Positions 18,108-26,589 of a stretch of 64,000 bases of DNA are shown piece by piece; within the stretch, counting starts at the first letter, position 1, and each line of letters opens with the position of its first letter. Made by a program: the position numbers and the translations under genes. Origin of the DNA: an uncultured Planctomycetia bacterium. GTDB taxonomy: Bacteria; Planctomycetota; Phycisphaerae; Phycisphaerales; SM1A02. The notes beneath the pieces were generated by a model. It searched no databases and was not told the DNA's origin. It saw nothing but the letters and a program-made list of their open reading frames with translations. Where the stretch lies: assembly GCA_937871505.1 (NCBI GenBank), contig CALMPF010000034.1, positions 1-64,000 of the forward strand, given 5' to 3'.

Positions 18108-18521
18108 TCACGGAGGCCTGTCCCAGGACACCCCTCCGCACTCGGGACATCGAGCAGACCCGGCGACGTCAAGCGGGTAGCCGCAATGCGGACATGCCGT
18201 CGGATACAGCTCGCGCGTGCGGGTGTTGACCAACCGTGCGGTCACCCACATGATGCCGGCGACGAACGGGGTCAGCGCACAGAGCGACATCCCGACGCCA
18301 AACCCGGCGATGTCGTGCCAGTCGCTTCGAGGATTGACCCAGTGATCAAAGTAGTGGAAAACCGTCGCCGCAGGCAGGATGAGCAAGAGCTGTACACCAC
18401 CTGCGATGCAGACCACCCGGCGCACGTTCATCGGACGACCGACCCGGGCCGTGCTCCTCGCGGTGAGGATCACGGTCAGCACGATCACGGCGATCGAGAT
18501 CAGGCAGGCGAACGGGATCAT
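18108..18521 (-). CDS. Small membrane protein with C-terminal zinc ribbon
   Basis: 137 residues. About three hydrophobic helices (~3-20, ~35-55, ~74-95) are followed by a C-terminal zinc ribbon with CPHCG and CPECG (residues ~113-131). Small membrane proteins with this kind of CxxC pair are very common in planctomycete genomes and have no assigned function. It stands alone between the peroxidase and a lipoprotein gene, same strand as both. Confidence 0.8.
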   Translation of the reverse strand: MIPFACLISIAVIVLTVILTARSTARVGRPMNVRRVVCIAGGVQLLLILPAATVFHYFDHWVNPRSDWHDIAGFGVGMSLCALTPFVAGIMWVTARLVNTRTRELYPTACPHCGYPLDVAGSARCPECGGVSWDRPP

Positions 18522-18617
18522 CGATTCCTCCGGAGCATGGTGACTCTTGCGGTGATCGGTGAAGCTGTCTCGGCTGGCGTCCTATCTCAATGTTTCAGTT
18601 CCGCTCACCATCCCGAC

Positions 18618-19259
18618 TCACAGGCTTCCGGACCAGCCCCCGGACAGGATTGGATAAAACCGCATCGGCGGCTCGTCCGCGCCAGCGAGCGAGACTGCTA
18701 TTCGCAGTGTGTAGTCCATCGCACCGAGTCTGAGATCACGATCAACCCGTACGACTCCCATGTCAGGTACCGCGAACGCCCAGACGTCTTGAGGATTCGC
18801 GCGATCGAGATCCTGCCACAGGTAAATCTCGCGCACCACGTTTCCTTTGGGCCCAGCACACCAGCCGTCCGGTGGGCGGACCTCCAGGCCTGGGTGAGGA
18901 GATGGCGTTCGCAGGTCACGTATCGACGCGTGGCGTGCATAGACAGCACGTCCTTCCGCGTCGCTGATCTCGATCGTCAGCTGGGCATCTCGAGCCTTCA
19001 GACGCTCCACATCCTCTCGACTCAGAAAGACCAGGTAGAGGTGCAGTTCCAATGGCGGGGGATTCGACAACTCAAATCTGCTTTCATTCACTCCCGTCAC
19101 CACTTCCGCACTTTCGAAGACAATCTGGTACTTGGGGTTCCCCGAACCAACCAGGAGGTCTCCGCTTGGGCTTCGAAACCGGTCGGGGGAATAGCACGCG
19201 GAGAACAGCGAAGACGCTCCGATACAAACCACGCTCGCAATCATCTGCATGAACTTCAT
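18618..19259 (-). CDS. Putative lipoprotein of unknown function
   Basis: 213 residues from the ATG at 19259. The N-terminus MKFMQMIASVVCIGASSLFS followed by Ala-Cys is a typical lipoprotein signal (lipobox ending at Cys ~22). The mature part is beta-rich with no recognised motif; it contains LHLYLVFLSREDVERL and a polar C-terminus. The open frame continues upstream to 19520, but that part is not protein-like. G+C is visibly lower here than in neighbouring genes, which may hint at separate ancestry. Confidence 0.75.
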   Translation of the reverse strand: MKFMQMIASVVCIGASSLFSACYSPDRFRSPSGDLLVGSGNPKYQIVFESAEVVTGVNESRFELSNPPPLELHLYLVFLSREDVERLKARDAQLTIEISDAEGRAVYARHASIRDLRTPSPHPGLEVRPPDGWCAGPKGNVVREIYLWQDLDRANPQDVWAFAVPDMGVVRVDRDLRLGAMDYTLRIAVSLAGADEPPMRFYPILSGGWSGSL

Positions 19260-19557
19260 GACGCTCCGATCTACTTCGTATGACAGCTCGAATTCGGCCG
19301 GACAGTATCCGCCGTGCGCAGGTTCCGTCGGAGATGTCGTGGTCGAGGGGCCAGGGATCACGCCGAAGTCGGGTCCGTGGGAACGACGCGGTCGGAACGG
19401 CGAGGTCCTCGTCGTGGCTCGATCGTGCAATGGCCGCCCGCGATGCACTCCGTGGACGAGGACATCCACGTTCCGGCCCGCTGTCGCCCGCGCACTGCGG
19501 GCGGCTGCCTGAAGAAGCAAGCCGTGAGGGTTGGGTCCTCACGGCGGATCAGACAAG

Positions 19558-19630
19558 AGCCGCCAGCGGGATTCGAACCCGCGACCTCCAGATTACAAGT
19601 CAGGTGCTCTGCCAACTGAGCTACGGCGGC
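19558..19630 (-). tRNA. tRNA-Thr (UGU)
   Basis: 73-nt cloverleaf on the minus strand. Acceptor stem GCCGCCG pairs with the 3' TGGCGGC plus discriminator T. D-arm AGCTCAGTTGGCAGAGC, anticodon loop CTTGTAA reading TGT, and T-arm GCGGGTTCGAATCCCGC are all canonical. CCA is not encoded. Confidence 0.97.
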
Positions 19631-19706
19631 GCGGGAGCAGGATACGCGGAGTCGATCGGGTGCCATGGGGGATCGCGCCGGCGTGCGCGCTCCTCGGCGG
19701 GCGTGG

Positions 19707-20966
19707 TCACCGCTCGTCGGTGCCGGCGATCGTCCGGAGGGCGGCTCGCCGGACCTCGTCGCAGATCGCCTGCCACGAGAAGCGCGCGCGGACGAGCTCG
19801 CCGCCACGCCTCGCCAGGCGGTCGCGCAGCGGACGATCTCGAAGGAGCTCGATGCACGCGCTCGCGAGGCCCTCGTCGTCCCGGCCGACCATGATGCCCT
19901 CGCGATCGAGAAGCACGCCCTCGTATCCGCGCCAGGCGTGATCGGTCACGACGCACGCGCGTCCCAGCGCAAGGGTCTCGAGGACCTTGATCTTGGTTCC
20001 TCCGCCCTCGTAGACGGGAGCGACCGCGAAGGCGCACGCGGCGTAGGCATCGCGAAGATCCTCGACCCGGCCGACGACCTCGACGCCCGGCGCTGCGGCC
20101 CACCGCGCCCGGTCGGTCTCCGACATCCGCGACCCGACGACGCGCAGCGTCGCCGCGGGGCACTGGCTGCGCACCCGGGGCCAGACCCGGGAGAGAAAGC
20201 GATCGAGCCCACGCCGATTGGGCCCGTAGTGCCAGCTCGCCACGACCAGGATCGCCTCGCTCGGCCCGGGCGGCGGAAGCGGCTCGATCGGGTCGTCGTG
20301 GGCCTGAAACGGGATGTTGGGAAGCACGCTCACCGAAGGATGGGCGGCGACCGCCGCGCGGTCGTTCTCCGCGGCGATCCAGAGGTGCGCAAAGCGCGCG
20401 TGCAGGAGGGGCAGAAGCTCCCGGAGAGCGCGGATGTGACGGCGCAGGAGCCAGCGCTCCGCGGCGCCCCTGGCGCTCTCGAGCCTCGACTCGTAGACCG
20501 ACGTCTCGAGATCGTCGATGTCGAGAATCGACGGCCCGACCTCGGTCAGGCCGGCGCGGGCCGCGGGTCGGAGGTAGCGCCCGACGCAGAGGTCGTAGGG
20601 ACGCCCGCCTTCGAGCCGATGCCGCGCCGCGACCACGCGCGGGTCCGGCGAGAGGTCGACCAGGCGCGAGCCGAGATTGTGAGCGAGGCGGTCGACAAGC
20701 CGCGGGTGCAGGGGGCGGATCGCGCGCCAGGGTCCGAACTGCCCACGCGGGGTGGGAGTCACGGTCTCGATCCGGTTGAAGCAGGCAGTGACGGCCTCGC
20801 GAACGCCCGGCGCGAGCGTCGGCCAGTCCACGAGCAGGAGCGCGTCCACCGCAGCGCACCGCCCAAGGGCGCGGACGAGCAGGTTCGTCCGCTGCGGGCC
20901 GCCAACATCGGTCGGAAAGGGGAGGGAATCCGAGACGTAGAGGACTCGGAGCGTCGCCCCGCTCAT
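19707..20966 (-). CDS. Glycosyltransferase, GT4-like (GT-B fold)
   Basis: 419 residues from the ATG at 20966. The N-terminus RVLYVSDSLPFPTDVGGPQR is the classic start of a group 1 glycosyltransferase. The C-terminal half has SWHYGPNRRGLDRFL, TLRVVGS, and the nucleotide-sugar loop VYEGGGTKIKVLETLALGRA, in which the EGGGTK..E signature marks the acidic donor-binding residues. It transfers a sugar from an activated donor, presumably to a growing surface glycan. The start codon overlaps the stop of the upstream pyruvyl transferase-like gene by 4 bp (ATGA). It is the last gene of the four-gene operon; tRNA-Thr follows on the same strand. Confidence 0.88.
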   Translation of the reverse strand: MSGATLRVLYVSDSLPFPTDVGGPQRTNLLVRALGRCAAVDALLLVDWPTLAPGVREAVTACFNRIETVTPTPRGQFGPWRAIRPLHPRLVDRLAHNLGSRLVDLSPDPRVVAARHRLEGGRPYDLCVGRYLRPAARAGLTEVGPSILDIDDLETSVYESRLESARGAAERWLLRRHIRALRELLPLLHARFAHLWIAAENDRAAVAAHPSVSVLPNIPFQAHDDPIEPLPPPGPSEAILVVASWHYGPNRRGLDRFLSRVWPRVRSQCPAATLRVVGSRMSETDRARWAAAPGVEVVGRVEDLRDAYAACAFAVAPVYEGGGTKIKVLETLALGRACVVTDHAWRGYEGVLLDREGIMVGRDDEGLASACIELLRDRPLRDRLARRGGELVRARFSWQAICDEVRRAALRTIAGTDER

Positions 20967-22198
20967 GCCGTCGCCACGCCGGAGCGAAGGGACTCGGGCA
21001 GGTTCTCGAGCGAGCGGGCCCGGACCGCAGGAAGCGCCGCGGCGATCGCCGCGGCGCGCTCGGCACGCTCGTCGAGGCAATCGCGGCAGAGCTGAGCGAG
21101 ACGCTCGGGATCCCTCGCTTCGCCGGGATCGAGCGTCGCCGAGGTGATCCCGAAGTGCCTGAAGAGCCCCTCGAACTTGCCTTGATACGTCACGCAGGCG
21201 GGCGGGATCCCAAGCCCCATGGCCGCAATCGCAAGGTGCATTCGTCCCGTCAGCACGACGTCGACCGCACCTGCGAGGGCCTTGGTTTCCGCGGCGCTCC
21301 GCGGGGTCTCGTCGAGTCGGAGCCTGTCGCCCCACTTCGCGGCCAGGCGGTCTCTCAGCGTGCGCGCGAGCGCAAGGTCGCTGATCTCGGTGCGGTAGTC
21401 GTGCGGGAGGAAGAGAACGTGAAGCCCCGAGTCGTCGACGAGGAGACGTTCGATCGCCTGGCTGTATCCGTCCATCATCGCGGCCAGACCCTGCCTGTCG
21501 CCGCTCTTGAGGACCTGATGGTTGACGTTGACGCCGAGCACGCGCCCCCCAGCCCCGCGTACCGCACTGCCCCACCGGAGCGCCGCCGCCACCTCGCTCG
21601 CTCGTTCGTCAGGCTCGAGCAGGAACGCGACATCGGCGACGAGCCTCGGCGCCGCGCCGGTCACGCGCATGCGCTCGAACGAAAGCTCGTCGCGCGCGCA
21701 GAGCCTGACCCGCCGCGAGAGCTGGCCCAGGGCCCGCACCGTCTGCGGGTCCGGATCCGGCTTGTAGCTCGACCCGACGATCGTGGTCTCGCGTCCGCAT
21801 CGGGCGGCAAGATCCGCGGTGTCTATCAGGATCAGCGAGGTGCGCACGGAGTACGTCCCGTCGAGGCAGTCCGCCCCGATGACGAAGACGCGCTCGTACT
21901 CCGCGAGCATGTCCACGTACGCGCGCCACGCTCGTCCGCCGGGCTCTGAGACTGTGCGAAGCCGGTCGATGCCGGCCGTCGGGGGCCAGCGAAGGCCGGG
22001 ATCGGGACGCGTCATCAACGAGATGGGCCCTGCACCGCGGCGGGCCAGCTCCCCCGCGAGCGCGACGATCATCGCCTCCTCGCCGAGGCTTCCTGGCCCG
22101 GTCGTCGGAACGATCAGCGCTCCGCTGCCGGTCCGATTGCGCGCAAGCGACGCATAGAAACGGAGCGAGTGCCGCCGGAGTCGCGTCTTGAGGTTCAT
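20963..22198 (-). CDS. Polysaccharide pyruvyl transferase family protein
   Basis: 411 residues. Family features (CsaB/WcaK-like, GT-B fold) include GPGSLGEEAMIVAL near residue 35, VIGADCLDGTYS near 110, CARDELSFERM in the middle, LFLPHDYRTE, and the C-terminal VLTGRMHLAIAAMGLGIPPACVTYQGKFEGL block. Members add pyruvate ketals to sugars of exopolysaccharides or cell-wall polymers. Donor would be phosphoenolpyruvate, but close homologs with other roles exist. Separated by 12 nt from the upstream flippase gene and overlapping the next gene by 4 bp. Confidence 0.85.
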   Translation of the reverse strand: MNLKTRLRRHSLRFYASLARNRTGSGALIVPTTGPGSLGEEAMIVALAGELARRGAGPISLMTRPDPGLRWPPTAGIDRLRTVSEPGGRAWRAYVDMLAEYERVFVIGADCLDGTYSVRTSLILIDTADLAARCGRETTIVGSSYKPDPDPQTVRALGQLSRRVRLCARDELSFERMRVTGAAPRLVADVAFLLEPDERASEVAAALRWGSAVRGAGGRVLGVNVNHQVLKSGDRQGLAAMMDGYSQAIERLLVDDSGLHVLFLPHDYRTEISDLALARTLRDRLAAKWGDRLRLDETPRSAAETKALAGAVDVVLTGRMHLAIAAMGLGIPPACVTYQGKFEGLFRHFGITSATLDPGEARDPERLAQLCRDCLDERAERAAAIAAALPAVRARSLENLPESLRSGVATA

Positions 22199-22210
22199 GA
22201 GGCCGTTGGG

Positions 22211-23791
22211 TCAAGGCGAGGGGTCGCCAAGGCGAGAGCGCGAGAGTATAGAGGGACGCGCGCAGCCCACAAGACGGCGGATCGGAGAGGGCAGGAACTC
22301 GACGAAGCGGGCGCGATCGGAGTCGTCGAACGCGATGACCCAGGTGGCGATCGCGGAGACGCATCCGTGGATCGCGATGACTGCCAGCGCCCGCCATGCC
22401 GACTCGGAGAGGAACAGCCAGGCGCGCATCGACGCCACCAGCGCGACGGCGACGACCGCCGCCCACGGCCCGAGGACTCCGCTGAGGAAGCGGCGCGAGT
22501 TCACTCCCGTTTCGCGCCCGAAGAGCAGGACGGCCAGCGGGGGCACCATCGCGGTCACCGCCATCGTGAGAGCCGGAAGCATCCATGGCTCCGTTCCGGG
22601 GCGCAGGGCGAACAGCAGCGCCGCGGCGACCAGCGGGACCACCCCGGCGGCGACCGAAAGCAGGGCGACCGGACGGGCCCGATCCCGCGCCTGCATCGCC
22701 ATCGTGATCCCGCCGATGAGCGGAGGAATCAGCAGTCCCGCGACGATGAGCCGCGTGAACTCGATCGCCAGGTGCGGCACCGTCCCCAGCCAGAGCCGCA
22801 GCAGGGTCGGCGTCTCGAGCAGGATCGGTATGAAGAGCATCTGCACGATGAGGCCGTTGAGCAGGCAGACTTTCGTCGCCAGATCGCCGACCCGATCGTG
22901 GCGTCCCGCGCCGTGCATCGTCGCCATCGCCGGCGCCGCGGCCGCCCAGGCGGCGCCGGTCCACTGGAGCTGATATCCGGCCACCTGAATCGCGATCCCG
23001 TAGCCGGTGATCACCGATGGGAGAAAGAAGGCACCGAGCAGCAGGCTCGATCCTCGCAGCCGAAGCGTCCACGCGATCGTGCCGACGAACGACCACCCCG
23101 CAAACGAGGCGAGGTCGATCACGTCGCGACCGGAGCAGAGCGCGCGCCGGAAACGCGCTTCCGGGAAGCTCCGGATGGCGATGGCGGCGACGCTCGCCGC
23201 CCAGGCGAGCTGAATGGCGGCGAGGACCGCGGCGAGCACGACGAGCCGGTCCCCGCTCGAGCGCAGCACGATCCAGGCGCCGCCAAGCGTCGCTGCCGCG
23301 AGGAGGACCTGAAGCGTCGCGAGCCGCGCGAGGCGCTGATTGGCCGCGATGATGGCCATGAACGGCGCGAGGAACGCGGAGATCGCGACCTGGATCGCCA
23401 TCAGCCCGTAGGCGGCCGTCGCCGCATGCCAGCGCTCCGTCGGGACCTTCAGGATCGCCCACAGCAGCGGGAGCAGCGCGGCCGCCGCCACCAGCACCGC
23501 GCACGCGACGCCTGCGAAGAGGGCGACGCTGCTCGAGAAGAGCGCCGTCACGCGCCGCGCATCCTGTCCGCCGATGGCATGGGCAAGGTGCCGCTGGGCG
23601 CTGGCGACGAACGCCTGCTGAAGAAGCGCGACCAGCCCGATGCTCCCGCCCAGCAGCGTGTAGATCCCGTAGTCATCGTCGCCCAGCGCGCGGAGGATCA
23701 CCCGCGTCGTCCAGAGGCCGATCCAGAACGTCACCGCCATTCGGAGGAACGTCGCGCCGGTGTTGGAGACCAGAAGCCGGCCCTGACTCAC
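22211..23791 (-). CDS. Polysaccharide flippase (MOP/Wzx-like)
   Basis: 526 residues starting at the GTG at 23791. That GTG overlaps the preceding TGA (GTGA), and no ATG lies near the natural N-terminus VSQGRLLVSNTGATFLRM. About 12-14 hydrophobic helices cover the whole length, with the N-terminal pattern (TRVILRALGDDDYGIYTLLGG) typical of Wzx/oligosaccharide flippases of the MOP superfamily. It would move lipid-linked glycan units across the inner membrane. Neighbouring glycosyltransferase and pyruvyl transferase-like genes support this role. Confidence 0.88.
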   Translation of the reverse strand: MSQGRLLVSNTGATFLRMAVTFWIGLWTTRVILRALGDDDYGIYTLLGGSIGLVALLQQAFVASAQRHLAHAIGGQDARRVTALFSSSVALFAGVACAVLVAAAALLPLLWAILKVPTERWHAATAAYGLMAIQVAISAFLAPFMAIIAANQRLARLATLQVLLAAATLGGAWIVLRSSGDRLVVLAAVLAAIQLAWAASVAAIAIRSFPEARFRRALCSGRDVIDLASFAGWSFVGTIAWTLRLRGSSLLLGAFFLPSVITGYGIAIQVAGYQLQWTGAAWAAAAPAMATMHGAGRHDRVGDLATKVCLLNGLIVQMLFIPILLETPTLLRLWLGTVPHLAIEFTRLIVAGLLIPPLIGGITMAMQARDRARPVALLSVAAGVVPLVAAALLFALRPGTEPWMLPALTMAVTAMVPPLAVLLFGRETGVNSRRFLSGVLGPWAAVVAVALVASMRAWLFLSESAWRALAVIAIHGCVSAIATWVIAFDDSDRARFVEFLPSPIRRLVGCARPSILSRSRLGDPSP

Positions 23792-24696
23792 TGCTCTGCG
23801 TCCCCGCTCCGGCTCCGGTCGTCCCGGACCCGCCCGGAGGCCAGGTACGGATTCCCGCGCCGCTCCGCCCCGATGGTCGTCGAGGGACCATGCCCCGGCC
23901 AGACGACCGTGCGGTCCGGAAGCGGCAGGATCACGTCGTGCAGCGACCGGCGCATCGCTTCGGGGTCCGAGGTGGGGAAGTCGATGCGCCCGATGCTCCC
24001 GGCGAAGAGCGTGTCGCCCACGAGCGCGAGCGGCGGGCGGTCGGGACGGCCGGGGTCGTGGACGAGCGTGATGCCGCCGGGGCTGTGGCCGGGCGTGTGG
24101 AGCACGCGGAAGCGAGCGCCGCCGAGCTCGAGCGTCTCGCCGCCGTGCAGCCAGCGCGTCGGCTCCGAGACCGAGACCGGGACATCGATGAAGGCGGAGA
24201 GGTTGAGCTGCGGGTCGGAGCAGAACCCGCGCTCGGCCGCGTGCGCGATCACCGGAAGCGACGGCCAGCGGCGCCGGGCGCGGTCGAGCCCGGCGATGTG
24301 GTCGCAATGGGCGTGCGTGAGGACGATCGCTTCCGGCCGGAGCCCGAGACGCTCGACCGCGTCGAGCATCGCCTCAGGGTGCTCGCCGACATCGACGATC
24401 CAGCACGGGCTTCCTCGGATGGAGTCGGCGGAGGCGTCGGACGACCGCTCCCCTTGTCGCCGCGGCCCGGAGGCGTGCGCCGCGGGCTCGGCGGCCGTGC
24501 GGGCGCTCCCCGGAGGCACGTCCGGCGCCGTCCGCCCTGGGGCGCCCGGCTCGCTCGGGAGCGCAGCCCCGGGTTCCTGCGGCCGTTCGAGGGCGACGAC
24601 GTAGCAGTTGGTCTGGAACGTGCCCAGCGCGAAGGGGAGCACGCGCACCGAGGGCGGGGCGGCGCAGGTCGGATCTCGGTGCGCTTCGGGGGCCAT
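23788..24696 (-). CDS. MBL-fold metallo-hydrolase (glyoxalase II-like)
   Basis: 302 residues from the ATG at 24696. The metal-binding set is complete: HAHCDH (His128, His130, Asp132, His133), HTPGHSPGG, the Asp of LVGDTLFAG and the His of VWPGHGPST. This is the glyoxalase II/GloB-like branch, hydrolysing thioesters or related compounds. The first strands (TFQTNCYVV) are separated from the core by a ~55-residue Ala/Pro/Arg-rich insertion (~40-95) that interrupts the fold and looks recently acquired. It is first in the glycan operon, coupled to the flippase by GTGA; a link to glycan synthesis is unclear. Confidence 0.88.
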   Translation of the reverse strand: MAPEAHRDPTCAAPPSVRVLPFALGTFQTNCYVVALERPQEPGAALPSEPGAPGRTAPDVPPGSARTAAEPAAHASGPRRQGERSSDASADSIRGSPCWIVDVGEHPEAMLDAVERLGLRPEAIVLTHAHCDHIAGLDRARRRWPSLPVIAHAAERGFCSDPQLNLSAFIDVPVSVSEPTRWLHGGETLELGGARFRVLHTPGHSPGGITLVHDPGRPDRPPLALVGDTLFAGSIGRIDFPTSDPEAMRRSLHDVILPLPDRTVVWPGHGPSTTIGAERRGNPYLASGRVRDDRSRSGDAEQ

Positions 24697-24936
24697 GCGG
24701 CGGGAGCGTAGCGACCGAGAGGGACGACCGCGGGCGCTCCGGGAGCGCGCCCGCGCCGCGAGCGCGGAGAGTGAGCGGGCCAGCACTCCAGCGCTGGACC
24801 TCGTCTGCTGCGGCGAGGCCGGCGGCACGAGGTGGGCCGGCGAGGGCGCCGCCGTTCGGATCGCGCGGCGGCGCGCTGCGACGCGGCACCGAGGCCGACG
24901 TCGCGGGGACCTGCGACCGGGCGGATACACTCGGCC

Positions 24937-25305
24937 ATGCTCATCCGTCGCGCGGAGGCCGAGGGCGCGGCGACCCTGGAGATGGAGGGGGTCAGGGGCG
25001 TCCGCATGCAGGTGATGGTCGGCCGCGCCGACGGCGCCGCGAACTTCGCGCTGCGCCACTTCGTCGTCGAGCCCGGCGGTCACACCCCCCGGCACAGCCA
25101 CGACTACGAGCACCAGGTCTACATCGTCGAGGGCCGCGCCGACGTCGAGTGCGACGGCGCAGTCCATGAAGCCCGGTCGGGGGACGTGCTGCACATCGAG
25201 CCCAATCGGGTGCATCAGTTCCGCAACCCAGGCGACGCGCCGTTGCGATTCCTGTGCATGGTGCCGACGACCTTCGACTGCGGTCGACCGACGCCCGGTT
25301 CCTGA
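24937..25305 (+). CDS. Single-domain cupin protein
   Basis: 122 residues; ATG at 24937. Cupin motif 1 is PGGHTPRHSHDYEHQVYIVEG with His53, His55 and Glu58 as metal ligands; motif 2 is GDVLHIEPNRVHQF with His93. Small cupins of this type act as metal-dependent dioxygenases, isomerases or ligand-binding proteins; the substrate cannot be inferred. It diverges from the MBL-fold gene (240-bp shared upstream region) and is followed 98 bp later by the membrane coiled-coil gene. Confidence 0.88.
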   Translation: MLIRRAEAEGAATLEMEGVRGVRMQVMVGRADGAANFALRHFVVEPGGHTPRHSHDYEHQVYIVEGRADVECDGAVHEARSGDVLHIEPNRVHQFRNPGDAPLRFLCMVPTTFDCGRPTPGS

Positions 25306-25403
25306 TCGCAGCCGGCGGCGGCGGAAGGACCCCGTCGCCGGAGGGCGAGCCCGGCACGCGCTCGCAGGCACACTCGCGGAGCGCCGCTCCGAAGGAGCCT
25401 TCC

Positions 25404-26402
25404 ATGCCCGCCTCCCCACCTCCCATCTCCGGCAGCCGGCGCCGCGACGCGATGATCTTCGCGGCGCTCGCCACCGCAGGCGTCCTGATCCTGCTTGCGG
25501 TGCTCACCGCCACGCGGCCCGACCTCGGAGCGTGGACCCAGACGCTCTTCGCGGCCTCGGGGATCGGCGCCGTCGTCGCCCTCTGCACGGCCTTCGCAAT
25601 CGCGGGACTCTCCGGCAGCGAGGGGGACGCCGCCCGGTCGGTCCGGACGATCGAGGACCTGCTGCGCGAGCAGGTCCGTCTGCTGGCCCAGGTCCACGAG
25701 CACACGATGCTCAGCGAGGGCGGCAAGCGCCTGCTCTACCGGGCCAAGGAGCTCGACCTGCTGCGCCACGCCATCGAGGAAGACATCGCCCGCGGCGACT
25801 ACGACGCCGCCCTGACGATGTGCACGACGATGGCGGAGGAGTTCGGCTTCCGCGTCGAGGCGGAGACCTTCCGCGAGACGATCGAGTCGATGCGCCGCGA
25901 GCACGTGGAGCGGAGCGTCCAGGAGAGCCTCGCGGCGCTCGATGCGGCGCTGAATGACCGCGACTGGATGGCGGCCCGGCACGAGGCGGCGCGGATCCGG
26001 CGCCTCTACCCGGATGCGCCGGCGGTCGATGATCTGGAGCCGCGCATCGAGCGCGCCCGCCAGGCGCACAAGACGGCGATGATCGAGCGGTTCGTCACGG
26101 CCGCCGATCATGGCGAGGACGAGACGGCGATGGCCCTGCTGCGCGAGCTCGATCGGTCGCTCTCCCGCGAGGATGCCGCGATGCTCCAGGAGCGGGCCCA
26201 AGGCGTGGTGGCCAGGCACCGGGAAAACCTCTCGGTGCAGTTCAACATCGCCGTCCGCGACCGCAACTGGGCCGAGGCGGTCCGGGTCGGCAACGACATC
26301 GTGCGCGAGTTTCCCAACAGCAAGATGGCCGAGGAGGTCCGCTCGATGATCGACGTTCTCCAGACGCGCGCCACGCAGGCGGCGGTCCAGGCCGCAAGCT
26401 GA
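25404..26402 (+). CDS. Membrane-anchored alpha-helical protein, unknown function
   Basis: 332 residues; ATG at 25404 with AAGGAG 5 nt upstream, preferred over an open frame starting at 25254. Two hydrophobic helices (~16-36 and ~46-70) form a hairpin. The rest is charged helix: a predicted coiled coil (~75-105, TIEDLLREQVRLLAQVHEH) and TPR-like or solenoid repeats (GDYDAALTMC, RDWMAARHEAARI, RNWAEAVRVGNDIVREFP). A scaffold or assembly role is plausible, but no family was recognised. Confidence 0.8.
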   Translation: MPASPPPISGSRRRDAMIFAALATAGVLILLAVLTATRPDLGAWTQTLFAASGIGAVVALCTAFAIAGLSGSEGDAARSVRTIEDLLREQVRLLAQVHEHTMLSEGGKRLLYRAKELDLLRHAIEEDIARGDYDAALTMCTTMAEEFGFRVEAETFRETIESMRREHVERSVQESLAALDAALNDRDWMAARHEAARIRRLYPDAPAVDDLEPRIERARQAHKTAMIERFVTAADHGEDETAMALLRELDRSLSREDAAMLQERAQGVVARHRENLSVQFNIAVRDRNWAEAVRVGNDIVREFPNSKMAEEVRSMIDVLQTRATQAAVQAAS

Positions 26403-26493
26403 GCGGCGCCGCCCGCCGACGCGGCGGGCTTCGAGCGTCGGCGCCCCGTTGCTCCCGTCGCGGCGCCGATGTCCCTCGCGGGCGCTGAAGAAA

Positions 26494-26523
26494 GCGGCCC
26501 GCGCCCCTCCGGGCGCGGGCCGC
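26494..26523 (-). terminator. Strong hairpin between convergent genes
   Basis: Perfect 13-bp stem GCGGCCCGCGCCC/GGGCGCGGGCCGC (26494-26506 and 26511-26523) with a 4-nt loop. On the minus strand it is followed by TTTCTTC, so it fits an intrinsic terminator for the gene at 26590-27831. It may also stop readthrough from the plus-strand gene ending at 26402. Confidence 0.75.
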
Positions 26524-26589
26524 GTGCGGTGGCGAGTGCCGTCGCGCCTGGCGCACGGTCGCCGAGGCGTCGCGCTCGCCGATCTCCCC

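Noticed and set aside
22169-24604. 811-codon plus-strand frame antisense to the flippase and MBL genes
   Set aside because: Same shadow effect; the minus-strand proteins are clear family members.
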